From Bacillota bacterium (lineage in GTDB: Bacteria > Bacillota > SHA-98 > Ch115), in contig JABLXA010000013.1 in NCBI GenBank assembly GCA_013178415.1, forward strand, positions 19,942 to 83,941: 64,000 nucleotides of DNA. The letters run 5' to 3'. Shown here in pieces: positions 8,326 to 16,363 of the stretch. Under the pieces are notes generated by a model. The model saw only the letters and a program-made list of their open reading frames with translations, searched no databases and was not told the DNA's origin. Both the position numbers and the translations under genes were made by a program. Numbering within the stretch: the stretch's first letter is position 1; each line of letters begins with the position of its first letter.

Positions 8326-8951
8326 TGCGTTAGCGTCACCGCTTTCTCCCCAGCCATTTTGATAGACAGCGCATCGGTCCATCCCTGGCGAATGATCTGG
8401 AACGCGCGTTCGTAGCTCTGTTCAAGCGCCGCAGTTGGTTTATCCACCTTCTGCATAGCTAAGATCTGGGCGTAGAGTACGATCAGAGCATGGTATTCGA
8501 CGGGGATTTCGCTTATATCAGCGTCAGCCGTGAGGTCTGAAAGTCTCTTGAAATACCACAATTTTGCCGTCCCGGCTGCTGTCGGTGTCGGAAAGACCGA
8601 TATCTGCTTTCCCCATTGATGGTAGAAGGGCTGTGCTGCGGATGGCGTGTGGTTCACATTGGTTTCAAGCGCGCCCAATTTGGTCACATCCACTGCTTGC
8701 GCCTGAACATTGTTTATTGTCACACGCATGATTTTGCGGACATCGGCGGGTAAGTCATAGTCTTGAGTTCCAGACACCAAACTTATGTCACCTGTCTTGC
8801 CGAACCAGACAGAGGATATATTGTCTAGCCTGCAGGCAACGTCCTGCTGTCCCAGGTTGAGCCAGGATTTGAGCTCAATATCGGTATACTTGTCTGGCGC
8901 AACGTCGCCTATCCTGGACCTTAAGTCAGAAAGCATTTGTTGAAATGTCAT
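8322..8951 (-). CDS. Phage adaptor / head-completion protein, paralogue 2
   Basis: A 209-residue protein. Shared motifs with the flanking genes: YTDIELKSWLNLGQQDV at the N-terminus, YDLPADVRKIMRV, PSAAQPFYHQWGKQISVFP, AKLWYFKRLSDL and PVEYHALIVLYAQILA. Its start overlaps the upstream gene by 4 nt and its end overlaps the next gene by 4 nt, so all three are translationally coupled. Role inferred from position between capsid and tail hub genes and from the general pattern of phage adaptor proteins. Confidence 0.75.
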   Translation of the reverse strand: MTFQQMLSDLRSRIGDVAPDKYTDIELKSWLNLGQQDVACRLDNISSVWFGKTGDISLVSGTQDYDLPADVRKIMRVTINNVQAQAVDVTKLGALETNVNHTPSAAQPFYHQWGKQISVFPTPTAAGTAKLWYFKRLSDLTADADISEIPVEYHALIVLYAQILAMQKVDKPTAALEQSYERAFQIIRQGWTDALSIKMAGEKAVTLTQ

Positions 8952-9547
8952 GCTTTTACACCCACATTCGCGGCTGCGACACCCTCCCGGTAGAGCCCGA
9001 GGAGCGCGCCCGCCTCGTTGTATTTCTCGTCCTTCTGAAGGGCGATGGAACAGGCGTAGAGCACAAGGAGTTCATGCAATGTCACCGGGAATAATGGGAT
9101 ATCCGCATCAGCAACAAGCTGCGTCGGACGTTTAACATACCAAATCTGAATTGCTGTGCCGTCTACCGCTGGGATGGGTCGCACGTTGATTCTGCCGCTC
9201 CACTCGTAGAAAAATGGCTGCGCTGATGACGGCGCATAATTGAGATTGCGGCTGAAGGCTTCAATCATTTCCGGCGTGGCTTTCATGCAGGTGACACCGG
9301 AGAGACGCACCATCCGCGTCCTCACCCAGTCAGCGGGAAGCGCATAACTCTCGACGCCTGCGCTGGAGATGCGGTTGTCAAGGACGCACAGCGCAGGGAT
9401 GCTCTCATCCCGCAGTACCTCAACGAGATTGTCCTGGGCGAGGTTTAACCATCTATTCCATTCCGCGTCCGTAAAATATTCGGTCCCTGGCTCTGAGAGC
9501 CGAGACCGACATTCTGCCCTAAGTTCCGCGAGGGTCACATGACCCAC
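8948..9547 (-). CDS. Phage adaptor / head-completion protein, paralogue 1
   Basis: A 199-residue protein, first of the coupled trio. Motifs: YFTDAEWNRWLNLAQDNLVE, SYALPADWVRTRMV, PSSAQPFFYEWSGRINVRP, IQIWYVKRPTQLVADADIP and TLHELLVLYACSIALQK. It is very similar in layout to paralogue 2, indicating tandem duplication. In known short-tailed phages one adaptor species caps the portal; three related genes suggest hetero-oligomeric or layered rings, which is inference. Confidence 0.75.
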   Translation of the reverse strand: MGHVTLAELRAECRSRLSEPGTEYFTDAEWNRWLNLAQDNLVEVLRDESIPALCVLDNRISSAGVESYALPADWVRTRMVRLSGVTCMKATPEMIEAFSRNLNYAPSSAQPFFYEWSGRINVRPIPAVDGTAIQIWYVKRPTQLVADADIPLFPVTLHELLVLYACSIALQKDEKYNEAGALLGLYREGVAAANVGVKA

Positions 9548-9588
9548 CCCCTTAATCCCAAACCGCTAGTCCCGCTGTGCCAACCGGC

Positions 9589-9738
9589 CTACCTTTTTCG
9601 CTTTCTGTTTTTGCGCTCGGGCAGCTTTGATATGCTGGGAGTGTGCCTTTCCCACTCCTCAAACTCCCTCTTCGAGATCTCCCCACGCTCCGCCATCGCC
9701 GCGAACTTACGCATTTGAGCCTTCGACTTGAATGGCAT
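9589..9738 (-). CDS. 49-residue basic phage protein (MPFKSKAQ family)
   Basis: A short frame encoding MPFKSKAQMRKFAAMAERG, then EISKREFEEWERHT and a Lys/Arg-rich tail. This small basic protein is a recurrent, uncharacterised companion of phage structural genes; that recognition is from memory of the pattern. The ATG at 9738 has GGGAGG 8 nt upstream. It overlaps the end of the zinc-finger gene by 32 nt in another frame and lies 42 nt before the adaptor trio. Confidence 0.75.
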   Translation of the reverse strand: MPFKSKAQMRKFAAMAERGEISKREFEEWERHTPSISKLPERKNRKRKR

Positions 9739-10102
9739 CGTCGGTCCTCCCTTTGCACGCCCTCATATGCAAGGCAAGCGCCCCAGCGTTGGCGAATTGC
9801 CTACCGCATTTAGGACACGTAGCCACGTTGTCCTTATCCACCGGCCCGCCATCCGGCGCTGCCATAGCGGACAATATCTCTGCAGCAACTGCCTTCGGGT
9901 CTTTGTCCTCCCAGAAGTCAACCCCGAATGCAGGATTTGCCTTGAGCATTTCTGCAAGCTCTACATCATCGGTCTCGAATTTACCATCCTTGAATTTCGC
10001 GACCTTGCCATAATTCAGCATGACCTGCCCGTCTATCATCTGCGAGTAATGTGGTTTCAACTGGACTGTGTATCCGCTATACCGCGAGTAAAACTTCGGC
10101 AT
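9707..10102 (-). CDS. Phage protein with C-terminal C2HC zinc finger
   Basis: The ATG at 10102 has GAGGGG 8 nt upstream (a GTG at 10111 is less likely), giving 131 residues. The N-terminal half (SGYTVQLKPHYSQMIDGQ, then KVAKFKDGKFETDD) resembles small capsid-accessory proteins placed after the major capsid gene. The C-terminus has CPKCGRQFANAGALALHMRAC, a C2HC finger with two Cys, a His and a terminal Cys. Possible head-decoration or connector role; the finger may mediate protein or nucleic-acid contact. Function unproven. Confidence 0.7.
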   Translation of the reverse strand: MPKFYSRYSGYTVQLKPHYSQMIDGQVMLNYGKVAKFKDGKFETDDVELAEMLKANPAFGVDFWEDKDPKAVAAEILSAMAAPDGGPVDKDNVATCPKCGRQFANAGALALHMRACKGRTDDAIQVEGSNA

Positions 10103-10127
10103 ATGATCCACCCCTCATATAGATTTA

Positions 10128-10151
10128 GGGAGCGGGATTCCTCCCGCCCCC
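10128..10151 (-). promoter_or_regulatory. Strong hairpin after the capsid gene, no U-run
   Basis: A 10-bp stem (one G-T pair) with a GGAA loop on the minus strand, 7 nt after the capsid stop and directly before the ribosome site of the next gene. Without a T-run it is unlikely to be a full terminator. It may stabilise the 3' end of capsid mRNA or set the ratio to downstream genes. Confidence 0.5.
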
Positions 10152-10158
10152 ATTCTGA

Positions 10159-11301
10159 TTATCCGGTGACGCCCTTGAGGACCGCATGGGTTTCCTCTAG
10201 TTTGACCTGCCAGCCAGCTTCCGTCATGAACATATCTTGTTCGATGTCCATTCCGGATTCCTGGACATTGGTGAGTAGCTTCGTATCCCTGCCTCGCAGT
10301 GGACGATACGCAACATTCTCGAAGTCCACGACAATGGCATAGCCACCAAACACATCCCCGGTAAGCAGCTCATCCTGCGCGAGCAGGAGAGTCCCAAACG
10401 GGGTGAGGTATTTCTGCACACTCACGCCGTATGTTTCCTCTCCGCTGGCGGTCTGTAGCTTATTCTTGGAGAACGAGTTTATCACCGCTAGCACTAAAGG
10501 CGAACACAGCATGAGTTTCTTCTTGGAACCACGGTAGAACGCCATTGGAACGAATTCCTTATCGAAATTCGCTTCAGTGAGCACCCCTCCAGCGTTATAT
10601 ACATTCGTCTTTATTGCCTCTAGGATACCGCCCGTGGTGCGGATTATCTGGTCACCAGCGACATACTCCTTCTTCTGGCCGAATATCCCAGCATACTCGA
10701 TCTTCTTCTTGTGTTCGCGATTGAAGATCATCCGCTGATGGGACAGTTCCTTTGGCCCGCGCTGCTCGGACGCGATCACCGTTCCGGTTGCGCCGATGAT
10801 GGTCTTGAAAATCTGGGTGTAGTTATACTGCTTCACTGGTTCACGGAACTTCTGAGCAGGCTTCCCAGAGCCTTCAGGCATGGCGTTATCCAGGATCATG
10901 AGGTAATCGTTATCCTGGATAGCCGCTGCAGAAACGGTTCCGAATCCGCGTATGACAGTCAGCGTGTTGGTACCTGTATCGACGGCAGTTACCAGGACGA
11001 TCTCTCCGGTCCGCTCGATCAACACGCGATCATACGGCGCGAAATAGGAAGCATGATCGACTACTAGGTTGACAGCGGCAGGGTCATAACCGACAGCGTT
11101 ATTGATCTGGTCCCTAACAGCGCCTTCCGCTTCCTCGAACCAGTTATACTCTGGGTCTACTGTAGGTTTCCTCTGCGATTTCCCAGTAAACTGGAGCAAG
11201 GGTGCTATGTCTGGCCAGGAGTTGTATATTTCCTCCGACCAATCGACTATATACCGATCCGGATGTAGACCGTATGTTCCTTTAGTTGATCTTACTGTCA
11301 T
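10159..11301 (-). CDS. Major capsid protein, DUF5309/SU10-like
   Basis: A 380-residue protein. The segment VIRGFGTVSAAAIQDNDYLM and the following NAMPEGSGKPAQKFREPV are hallmarks of the DUF5309 (SU10 major capsid) family; later KNKLQTASGEETYG and LAQDELLTGDV fit the HK97-type P and A domains. It forms the icosahedral head shell. It follows the scaffold gene by 22 nt, the usual order, and is followed by a strong hairpin. Length is normal for the family and no defects are visible. Confidence 0.85.
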   Translation of the reverse strand: MTVRSTKGTYGLHPDRYIVDWSEEIYNSWPDIAPLLQFTGKSQRKPTVDPEYNWFEEAEGAVRDQINNAVGYDPAAVNLVVDHASYFAPYDRVLIERTGEIVLVTAVDTGTNTLTVIRGFGTVSAAAIQDNDYLMILDNAMPEGSGKPAQKFREPVKQYNYTQIFKTIIGATGTVIASEQRGPKELSHQRMIFNREHKKKIEYAGIFGQKKEYVAGDQIIRTTGGILEAIKTNVYNAGGVLTEANFDKEFVPMAFYRGSKKKLMLCSPLVLAVINSFSKNKLQTASGEETYGVSVQKYLTPFGTLLLAQDELLTGDVFGGYAIVVDFENVAYRPLRGRDTKLLTNVQESGMDIEQDMFMTEAGWQVKLEETHAVLKGVTG

Positions 11302-11323
11302 GGTGCTTTCCCCTCCTTACGAG

Positions 11324-12190
11324 TTAAAAGCCACCTCCCCGCGCCTTCCAGGCTTCACGGACACCTTGGATAATCTGCTCTTGCGGGGAAAGTGGACCTT
11401 GCATTCCTGATCTGCCTCCGCTGCCTGCAACCGCTGAAGCTGCCTTAGCCGCCATCGCTGATGTAGCTGCGTCTGCCCCGGCATTGCGAGCCAGGATTAC
11501 CGCGTCTTCGGCATACTGCGCCTTAGCGGCGAGGTATGCGATCTTCCAGCCGGCGTCGCCATACTGCCTGAGTTCTGGGACATACTGCATGATCTGCTTT
11601 ACCGCGCCCTCGATATGTCCGAAATCAGGATCGGAGCGGAATTGGCTCAATACAGCCTCATCCCTCATGCTCTGCAACTGTTTTTCTAGTGGGGTTAGCC
11701 GTTGCGCTATGGCGGCTTCCATGAGCATTAGCTGGGTCTGTAATGGATTGTCATAGAAGCTCTGCAAATACTTCTCATTTAGTTCTTTTGGGTCAATCTG
11801 CGGCGCAGCCTGTGCCGGTTGCATAGGCATCTGAGGCATCTGTTGCGGCACTTGAGGTATCATCTGCGGGTATCCCTGCGCGGGGTATCCCGTATTCCCT
11901 AGTCCAGGGATCGGGGCCTGCGCCCGATACTTCGAGAGTTCCTCTCCTTGCCGGCTGATTAACCGCTGAGATTCAATGTAGGCCCTCTCTAGTTCTTCCG
12001 GTGACGCATACTTTCCAGCGTATTTCCTTGGCTGTGGCTGTTCCGTTGTTTCGCCAGCATCACCGGCTTCGGCGGGTGTCCCCTCTGGGGCCGCCATATC
12101 ATTGGTTTCGTCTACCTGGTTCTCGGCCTCGGCTGACTCGTATCCTGCATCCTGTGCCGGGGAGCCGCCTTGGGTTTCGAGATCATCCAT
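11324..12190 (-). CDS. Capsid scaffolding protein
   Basis: A 288-residue protein with a disordered acidic N-terminus (residues 1-50), the motif RKYAGKYASPEELERAYIES near residues 55-75 that recurs in phage scaffolds, a Pro/Gln/Met-rich linker (about 90-130) and a helical C-terminal half ending in Gly/Ser-rich sequence. Role: inner scaffold for procapsid assembly, removed during maturation. GGAGG lies about 8 nt before the ATG at 12190. A terminator lies just upstream, so it may have its own promoter or be reached by read-through. Confidence 0.8.
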   Translation of the reverse strand: MDDLETQGGSPAQDAGYESAEAENQVDETNDMAAPEGTPAEAGDAGETTEQPQPRKYAGKYASPEELERAYIESQRLISRQGEELSKYRAQAPIPGLGNTGYPAQGYPQMIPQVPQQMPQMPMQPAQAAPQIDPKELNEKYLQSFYDNPLQTQLMLMEAAIAQRLTPLEKQLQSMRDEAVLSQFRSDPDFGHIEGAVKQIMQYVPELRQYGDAGWKIAYLAAKAQYAEDAVILARNAGADAATSAMAAKAASAVAGSGGRSGMQGPLSPQEQIIQGVREAWKARGGGF

Positions 12191-12213
12191 CGTAGTAGCC
12201 TCCTTTGTGTAAA

Positions 12214-12240
12214 TGAAAAAGCGCCCCTTGCGGAGCGCCT
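12214..12240 (-). terminator. Rho-independent terminator between portal and scaffold units
   Basis: On the minus strand GCGCTCC and GGGGCGC form a 7-bp stem (12221-12238, GCAA loop) followed by TTTTT. It separates the terminase-portal transcription unit from the scaffold-capsid unit. Confidence 0.75.
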
Positions 12241-12267
12241 TCTCTGCGCGATTAGATTAGAAACGGA

Positions 12268-12516
12268 TTATATGCCCACCTGTTCTATCTGTTCGGTCTT
12301 GGCCTTGCGCTTCCACTCCTCCACTTTACCTAAGAGGGTCTGGAGCGCATGGAACTGGCCGCGCGCGAACTCTACCCTGTCATGATCTCCTCTTATCAAG
12401 CTGTATGCGATAACATTGCAGTAACTCTCAATCCATGCCTTTATCACGCCCCATCCTTCCGTTTGCGCGATATTGGCTACTTTTTGCGCATCATCCTTAT
12501 CCTTGTCACTGGACAA
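12268..12516 (-). CDS. Small helical phage protein after portal
   Basis: About 82 residues. The TTG at 12516 is preferred because the GGAGGT ribosome site, lying inside the end of the portal gene, is 7 nt upstream; GTG codons at 12525 and 12522 are too close to it. The sequence is charged and helical (DKDKDDAQKVANIAQTEG; GKVEEWKRKAKTEQ). It overlaps the portal stop and lies before a terminator. Possible portal or terminase helper; no family recognised. Confidence 0.6.
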   Translation of the reverse strand: MSSDKDKDDAQKVANIAQTEGWGVIKAWIESYCNVIAYSLIRGDHDRVEFARGQFHALQTLLGKVEEWKRKAKTEQIEQVGI

Positions 12517-14341
12517 CCTCACCACCTCCCTCCACCGGCATCTGACCTCCAGGTGCTATCGGCGGTCCTTCCGGTGGCACCGGTCCTCCCGCCATAGGCG
12601 GGGCTGGCGAGCCGGGAGGTGTCGGACCCGCCAGCAGTTGAGGAGGTATTATCTGCGCTAATTGCACTTGGCGTAAGATGTCAAATATCTGCTTATTGAG
12701 TATCCTATCGGCGTCTTTGATCTCGAACGCCTCATAGATGTCTTTGATCATCTCATACTCATCAACACCAGGATGACCTTTGACGATACCATACAGCGTG
12801 GTGAGGGCCGTCTGTTTCATCTGTTTATTCGCGAGAGGCTCTACAGCACTCCCTGCAGGTTCAAGGTCATACTGGCCCGCAATGTCCTCCGGCCTAACAG
12901 GCACCCAGTTGAATCCCTCGTTCTCGGTGATGCGCAGGACGCGGTCCTCTGAAATGAACTGCTGGTCCAGCATAAGGAAAAACTCCGCTATCTTGCGGAG
13001 TCCTTCGCGCTCCATGCGCCTAATCTTATGCCGGAATCGTATCTCTGCAACCTCCTGGAGGCTCACAACCTCCGTGGCTGTCGCCCGTCGCGGAGCAGAC
13101 TGGCCCCTTGCGAAGTCATAGACACCCAGGCTGCGCTGGATGTCCTGTTTGATGATTTGCTCCTCGTTGTAGCTTGACGCGGATACATCCATCATCTCAA
13201 GCGGCTCCACATCCGTCATAGAGTTGACCTCGACGAACCCTCCTGGCCGACTCACCAGCTGGTCTGGGTCAATATCCGCGCCCCGTAGTATCTTCCACAT
13301 GCGGTTGATTATCAAGGATACATTATCAATGCGCTGGTTGCGGGTCGTGTTCAGTTCGGCCTGGAGGTATTTAATAACCTCCACCTCACCGATCCCATAA
13401 AACTCATGCGGGACAATCACATCCCGAATGGCCACAAACGGCTTACGCCCATGCCAGTACGGGTTCGGCTCGTCCCGTATCACGACAGAACGGTTGGCGA
13501 CCGTGACGATGCGGTCGTCCTCCCAGTACTCGAGCAACTCGACGGGCTTGGCGTCCTCGTCATACTGCTCGCCCGATCCGAGTCCGACGACCGATAGCCG
13601 CTCCCGCTGTGGGGGGCTGGTGCCGTCATTCTCGCCCTCTGCAATGGCGGCGATGTTGTGATAGATACCCTGCCTCTCAGCCTCAAGCAGCTCATCCATG
13701 TCGGCGCGGGAGCGATGGATGACATACCGCGCCTGGTCAATGCTTGTCGCGTCGGGGTCAATCCAGAAATCCATAAGATCAATCGGTTCGAAGGTCGGAT
13801 CGTCATATAAGACGATCGGCACCTCGACCGTCCTCCAACCAACACGAACGCGGAGGAGCGGGATCTGCACTGGCTGACGCCGCTTGGTGACCTTAGTCTG
13901 GACCCGCCAGCGGACCTTGCCTATGGCCGTGCCGTATATAAGACACTCCTTGACCATCTGTTCAAACCGGTCAACCAGCTCCGACCGGTCGAATTGATAG
14001 TCCAACAACATCTCTGCCGGTTTGGTCTTCTTTACATCCTCCGGCCCGCGTGGGAGGACCGTCACGACAGGCGATGCCTGGAATATCGCCTCGATGATAC
14101 GCGGGACGATAGTCTCAACGGCGCTAAACGTCTCAGGGATAAATAGATTGGCCCTCCCATCTACCTTTTGTTTGTCTACAAATGACCGGTAGAGCCGATA
14201 ATACTCGCGCCACCCATCAACCCTGTGCGCCCGGTCATCGTCGGCTCGCTGAAACCGTCGCATAACCATATCGAGAGTGCGTTTGTCATCTGAAGCGTTC
14301 AGGTCAGCTCCTTCGCCCCCAGGCGGCATAGGCAGCGCCAT
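12506..14341 (-). CDS. Phage portal protein
   Basis: A 611-residue protein with the features of short-tailed-phage portals: N-terminal RVDGWREYYRLYRSFVDKQK, the wing segment TFSAVETIVPRIIEAIF, then HEFYGIGEVEVIKYLQAELN leading to NTTRNQRIDNVSLIINRMWK, a long stem and crown helix region, and a Pro/Gly-rich C-terminal tail. It forms the dodecameric DNA gate at one head vertex. It follows the large terminase by 15 nt. A diverged fragment of a portal gene occurs at 17924-17974. Confidence 0.85.
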   Translation of the reverse strand: MALPMPPGGEGADLNASDDKRTLDMVMRRFQRADDDRAHRVDGWREYYRLYRSFVDKQKVDGRANLFIPETFSAVETIVPRIIEAIFQASPVVTVLPRGPEDVKKTKPAEMLLDYQFDRSELVDRFEQMVKECLIYGTAIGKVRWRVQTKVTKRRQPVQIPLLRVRVGWRTVEVPIVLYDDPTFEPIDLMDFWIDPDATSIDQARYVIHRSRADMDELLEAERQGIYHNIAAIAEGENDGTSPPQRERLSVVGLGSGEQYDEDAKPVELLEYWEDDRIVTVANRSVVIRDEPNPYWHGRKPFVAIRDVIVPHEFYGIGEVEVIKYLQAELNTTRNQRIDNVSLIINRMWKILRGADIDPDQLVSRPGGFVEVNSMTDVEPLEMMDVSASSYNEEQIIKQDIQRSLGVYDFARGQSAPRRATATEVVSLQEVAEIRFRHKIRRMEREGLRKIAEFFLMLDQQFISEDRVLRITENEGFNWVPVRPEDIAGQYDLEPAGSAVEPLANKQMKQTALTTLYGIVKGHPGVDEYEMIKDIYEAFEIKDADRILNKQIFDILRQVQLAQIIPPQLLAGPTPPGSPAPPMAGGPVPPEGPPIAPGGQMPVEGGGEVVQ

Positions 14342-14356
14342 TCAATCACCACCTCA

Positions 14357-15757
14357 TCAATACCCTGTATATGGATCGTGTTCGACTGCCTTTGGCTCCC
14401 GTGTCCGCTTCGGAGCCACGCGGGACAGTAGGCCATATCGCAGCGCGTCATATAAATGGTCCTCAGCGTCCGTATCGACGTCCTCGGGGTGCGTCTCGTC
14501 ATGCGGCAGCTCTGGCAGTGTGCGTATCAGCTCGGTGCAAGTCGAAAAGACCACAAGGTCCGGGACGCCGCCCTTGCGGACCCGTAACATCTCGTGGACC
14601 TTGGCTAGACCCTGCATCCTATCGTTGTCTGCCTTTTGGAACACTGCGCCCCCCTTGGCAAGGCTCTCCGCGATCGTCGGCCCCTCGTGGCCCGCCTTCG
14701 ACCAGCAGGCCGGATCAGCATAACCGAGATGGACAACCTCTCCAGCACGCCTCTCTACCTCTGCAATACGCCGGCCTACCTCCTCGGCATCGAGCCTGAC
14801 TCCTGTATCCGGTTCGCCTGGAACGCAACCGTAAAGCTCACGGTAGACAACCGTCATACCCGCAGGGTCCTTCGCGAACCAGAGGACCGCAAATGGCTTT
14901 GCGTAACCCCAGTCCAGGCTCCTCCACCTGCGCCAGCCTGGGGGGATAGCGAATGGCTCGATGACATGTATCGCATAACGCCACTCGGTGAAGACCTGCC
15001 CGGCGAAGATGTTCCAGTCACCATCCATGAGCGCCTTGCGTGTGTGTTCCGGCAGCTCCATCAGCCGCGCTAGGTAGCCAGGGTCGGCCTGCATCAGTAT
15101 CTGATTATCCTCCAGCTTGGCAGGTACAAAACAACGACGCCTGGGTGTAATCCCAAGCGCCGCCTCTTCGACTGTCTGTGGCGCCGCCCAGATCGTCTCG
15201 GGCGGTGCAGGATCAATCCATCGTCGTTTTACCCATCCGTGCCCTGGCCCGCCAGGGTTGGTGCCACCCGCCATTTTCGGCCTCACCCGGGGGTCCGTGG
15301 TCCGGTTTCGCGAGAGCAAGTAGAGATACTGGCCCTCCTGGAAATGTGTCAGCTCGTCAAATACGATAAGCGCAAACTCAGCAGATTGGTATCGTATCTC
15401 ATCTCCAGATCGGTCGAGAGACCCGAACTGCAAGACAGAACCATTGGCAAACTGCCAACGATGCTTAGTCTCATTATAGGTAGCCCACTTCGCCGGGATA
15501 AGCTGCTTCGAGCGGGGGATCGGCTTCTGCTCCAGCTCGGGAAACGTCCGGCGTAGGAACAGCGTCCACACGCCCGGGTATAGCCGACAATACGTGATGC
15601 AGGCGATTAGCAAGGCATCAGTCTTACCACCGCCAGCCGCCCCGCCGTAAAGGATCTCATCTGGCCCTTGGGGATCGAGTAGCATTTGCAAAAATGTCTC
15701 CTGCCGGGGCTGAGCCTGCCAGACTCTACGTTTGCTCTGGCTTTGAGGTTGTGACAT
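14357..15757 (-). CDS. Terminase large subunit
   Basis: A 466-residue DNA-packaging motor. Walker A is GGAAGGGKT at residues 38-46; Walker B is LIVFDE at about 131-136. The RNase-H-fold nuclease domain begins at RSLDWGYAKPFAVLW (280-294), continues with GYADPACW and ends with DHLYDALRYGLL, supplying the acidic metal ligands. Length is normal. It overlaps the small subunit by about 32 nt and precedes the portal, the classic packaging order. GGAGG precedes its ATG. Confidence 0.92.
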   Translation of the reverse strand: MSQPQSQSKRRVWQAQPRQETFLQMLLDPQGPDEILYGGAAGGGKTDALLIACITYCRLYPGVWTLFLRRTFPELEQKPIPRSKQLIPAKWATYNETKHRWQFANGSVLQFGSLDRSGDEIRYQSAEFALIVFDELTHFQEGQYLYLLSRNRTTDPRVRPKMAGGTNPGGPGHGWVKRRWIDPAPPETIWAAPQTVEEAALGITPRRRCFVPAKLEDNQILMQADPGYLARLMELPEHTRKALMDGDWNIFAGQVFTEWRYAIHVIEPFAIPPGWRRWRSLDWGYAKPFAVLWFAKDPAGMTVVYRELYGCVPGEPDTGVRLDAEEVGRRIAEVERRAGEVVHLGYADPACWSKAGHEGPTIAESLAKGGAVFQKADNDRMQGLAKVHEMLRVRKGGVPDLVVFSTCTELIRTLPELPHDETHPEDVDTDAEDHLYDALRYGLLSRVAPKRTREPKAVEHDPYTGY

Positions 15758-16145
15758 CCTTGCCTCCGATTATGATGGTGAGGCCATCATCCCCGGCAGA
15801 TAGCTCGTTGGCGACACGCTCCTTATATTTATCCGGCAACGCGCCCTTGAGGAGGAAAATCAGAAGCGTGTCGCTGTAACGCCTCACCGTCCCGCATACC
15901 TGACCTTGGTAGTAAACAGGCTCTTCGACCCCTTCGACTGCTCGACGGCGAGCCTCAGCTTCGAGGCGATCAGCAGCCTCTTTCTTGGCGACCTCAAAAG
16001 CCTCAGCATACTCAGGATCCTGCATCCAATCATAATGCGTATTGCGATTGATCCCCGCGATCTCAGCGGCCTGCGTTAGATTTCCGACCTGGCCGAAGGC
16101 GGCCAGGAATGCTCGCTTTTTAGGGTGCTGTATTTCGCTGGCCAC
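15726..16145 (-). CDS. Terminase small subunit
   Basis: About 139 residues from a GTG at 16145 (GGAGG 8 nt upstream; the earlier GTG at 16154 abuts the ribosome site). The N-terminus PKKRAFLAAFGQVGNLTQAA leads into a helix-turn-helix, IAGINRNTHYDWMQDPEY, that recognises packaging-site DNA. A charged oligomerisation helix follows (EVAKKEAADRLEAEARRRA). It overlaps the large subunit in another frame, as usual for this pair. Confidence 0.85.
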   Translation of the reverse strand: MASEIQHPKKRAFLAAFGQVGNLTQAAEIAGINRNTHYDWMQDPEYAEAFEVAKKEAADRLEAEARRRAVEGVEEPVYYQGQVCGTVRRYSDTLLIFLLKGALPDKYKERVANELSAGDDGLTIIIGGKDVTTSKPEQT

Positions 16146-16167
16146 TCCTGGCACCTCCCATCACAAC

Positions 16168-16257
16168 TGGCGGAGGGAGTAGGATTCGAACCCACGAGGG
16201 TCGTAAGACCCTGACGGTTTTCAAAACCGCTGCGATCAACCGCTCTGCCACCCCTCC
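16168..16257 (-). tRNA. tRNA-Ser (anticodon UGA), phage-borne
   Basis: A 90-nt type II tRNA: 7-bp acceptor stem (GGAGGGG/TCCCTCC), discriminator G, encoded CCA at the 3' end, anticodon stem GCGGT/ACCGT with loop TTTGAAA (anticodon TGA), long variable arm stem AGGGTC/GACCCT, and T loop GGGTTCGAATCC. It lies between a terminator and the small terminase gene, within the phage late region, so it belongs to the phage. Confidence 0.95.
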
Positions 16258-16259
16258 GG

Positions 16260-16290
16260 CAAAAACTAAAGCCCCGGATTGCTCCGGGGC
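16260..16290 (-). terminator. Rho-independent terminator upstream of the late genes
   Basis: On the minus strand GCCCCGG and CCGGGGC form a 7-bp stem (16271-16290) followed by TTTAGTTTTTG. It lies between the late regulator and tRNA-Ser/terminase. Any transcript from the upstream promoter must pass it to reach the late genes. Confidence 0.75.
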
Positions 16291-16320
16291 CATCTCTATC
16301 CTCAAAATACCTCTGGTACC

Positions 16321-16363
16321 AGTATATCACGCCGCTGTCAATGCATACGCGTCATATGCGTAT
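16321..16363 (-). promoter_or_regulatory. Candidate late promoter with upstream inverted repeat
   Basis: Minus-strand TGATATACT (16321-16329) is an extended -10 element. Upstream lies an inverted repeat ATACGC-N7-GCGTAT (16345-16363) next to the stop codon of the regulator. A TTGACA at 16336-16341 is only 9 nt from the -10 and so is not its -35. The arrangement suggests a promoter needing an activator bound at the repeat. Confidence 0.35.

Noticed and set aside
9552..9758. 68-residue minus ORF
   Set aside because: Arg/Ser-rich shadow of the 49-residue gene, which has the better start and recognisable sequence.
16336..16341. TTGACA as -35 of the late promoter
   Set aside because: Only 9 nt from the -10; at 17 nt the -10 would be TACCAG, which is poor.
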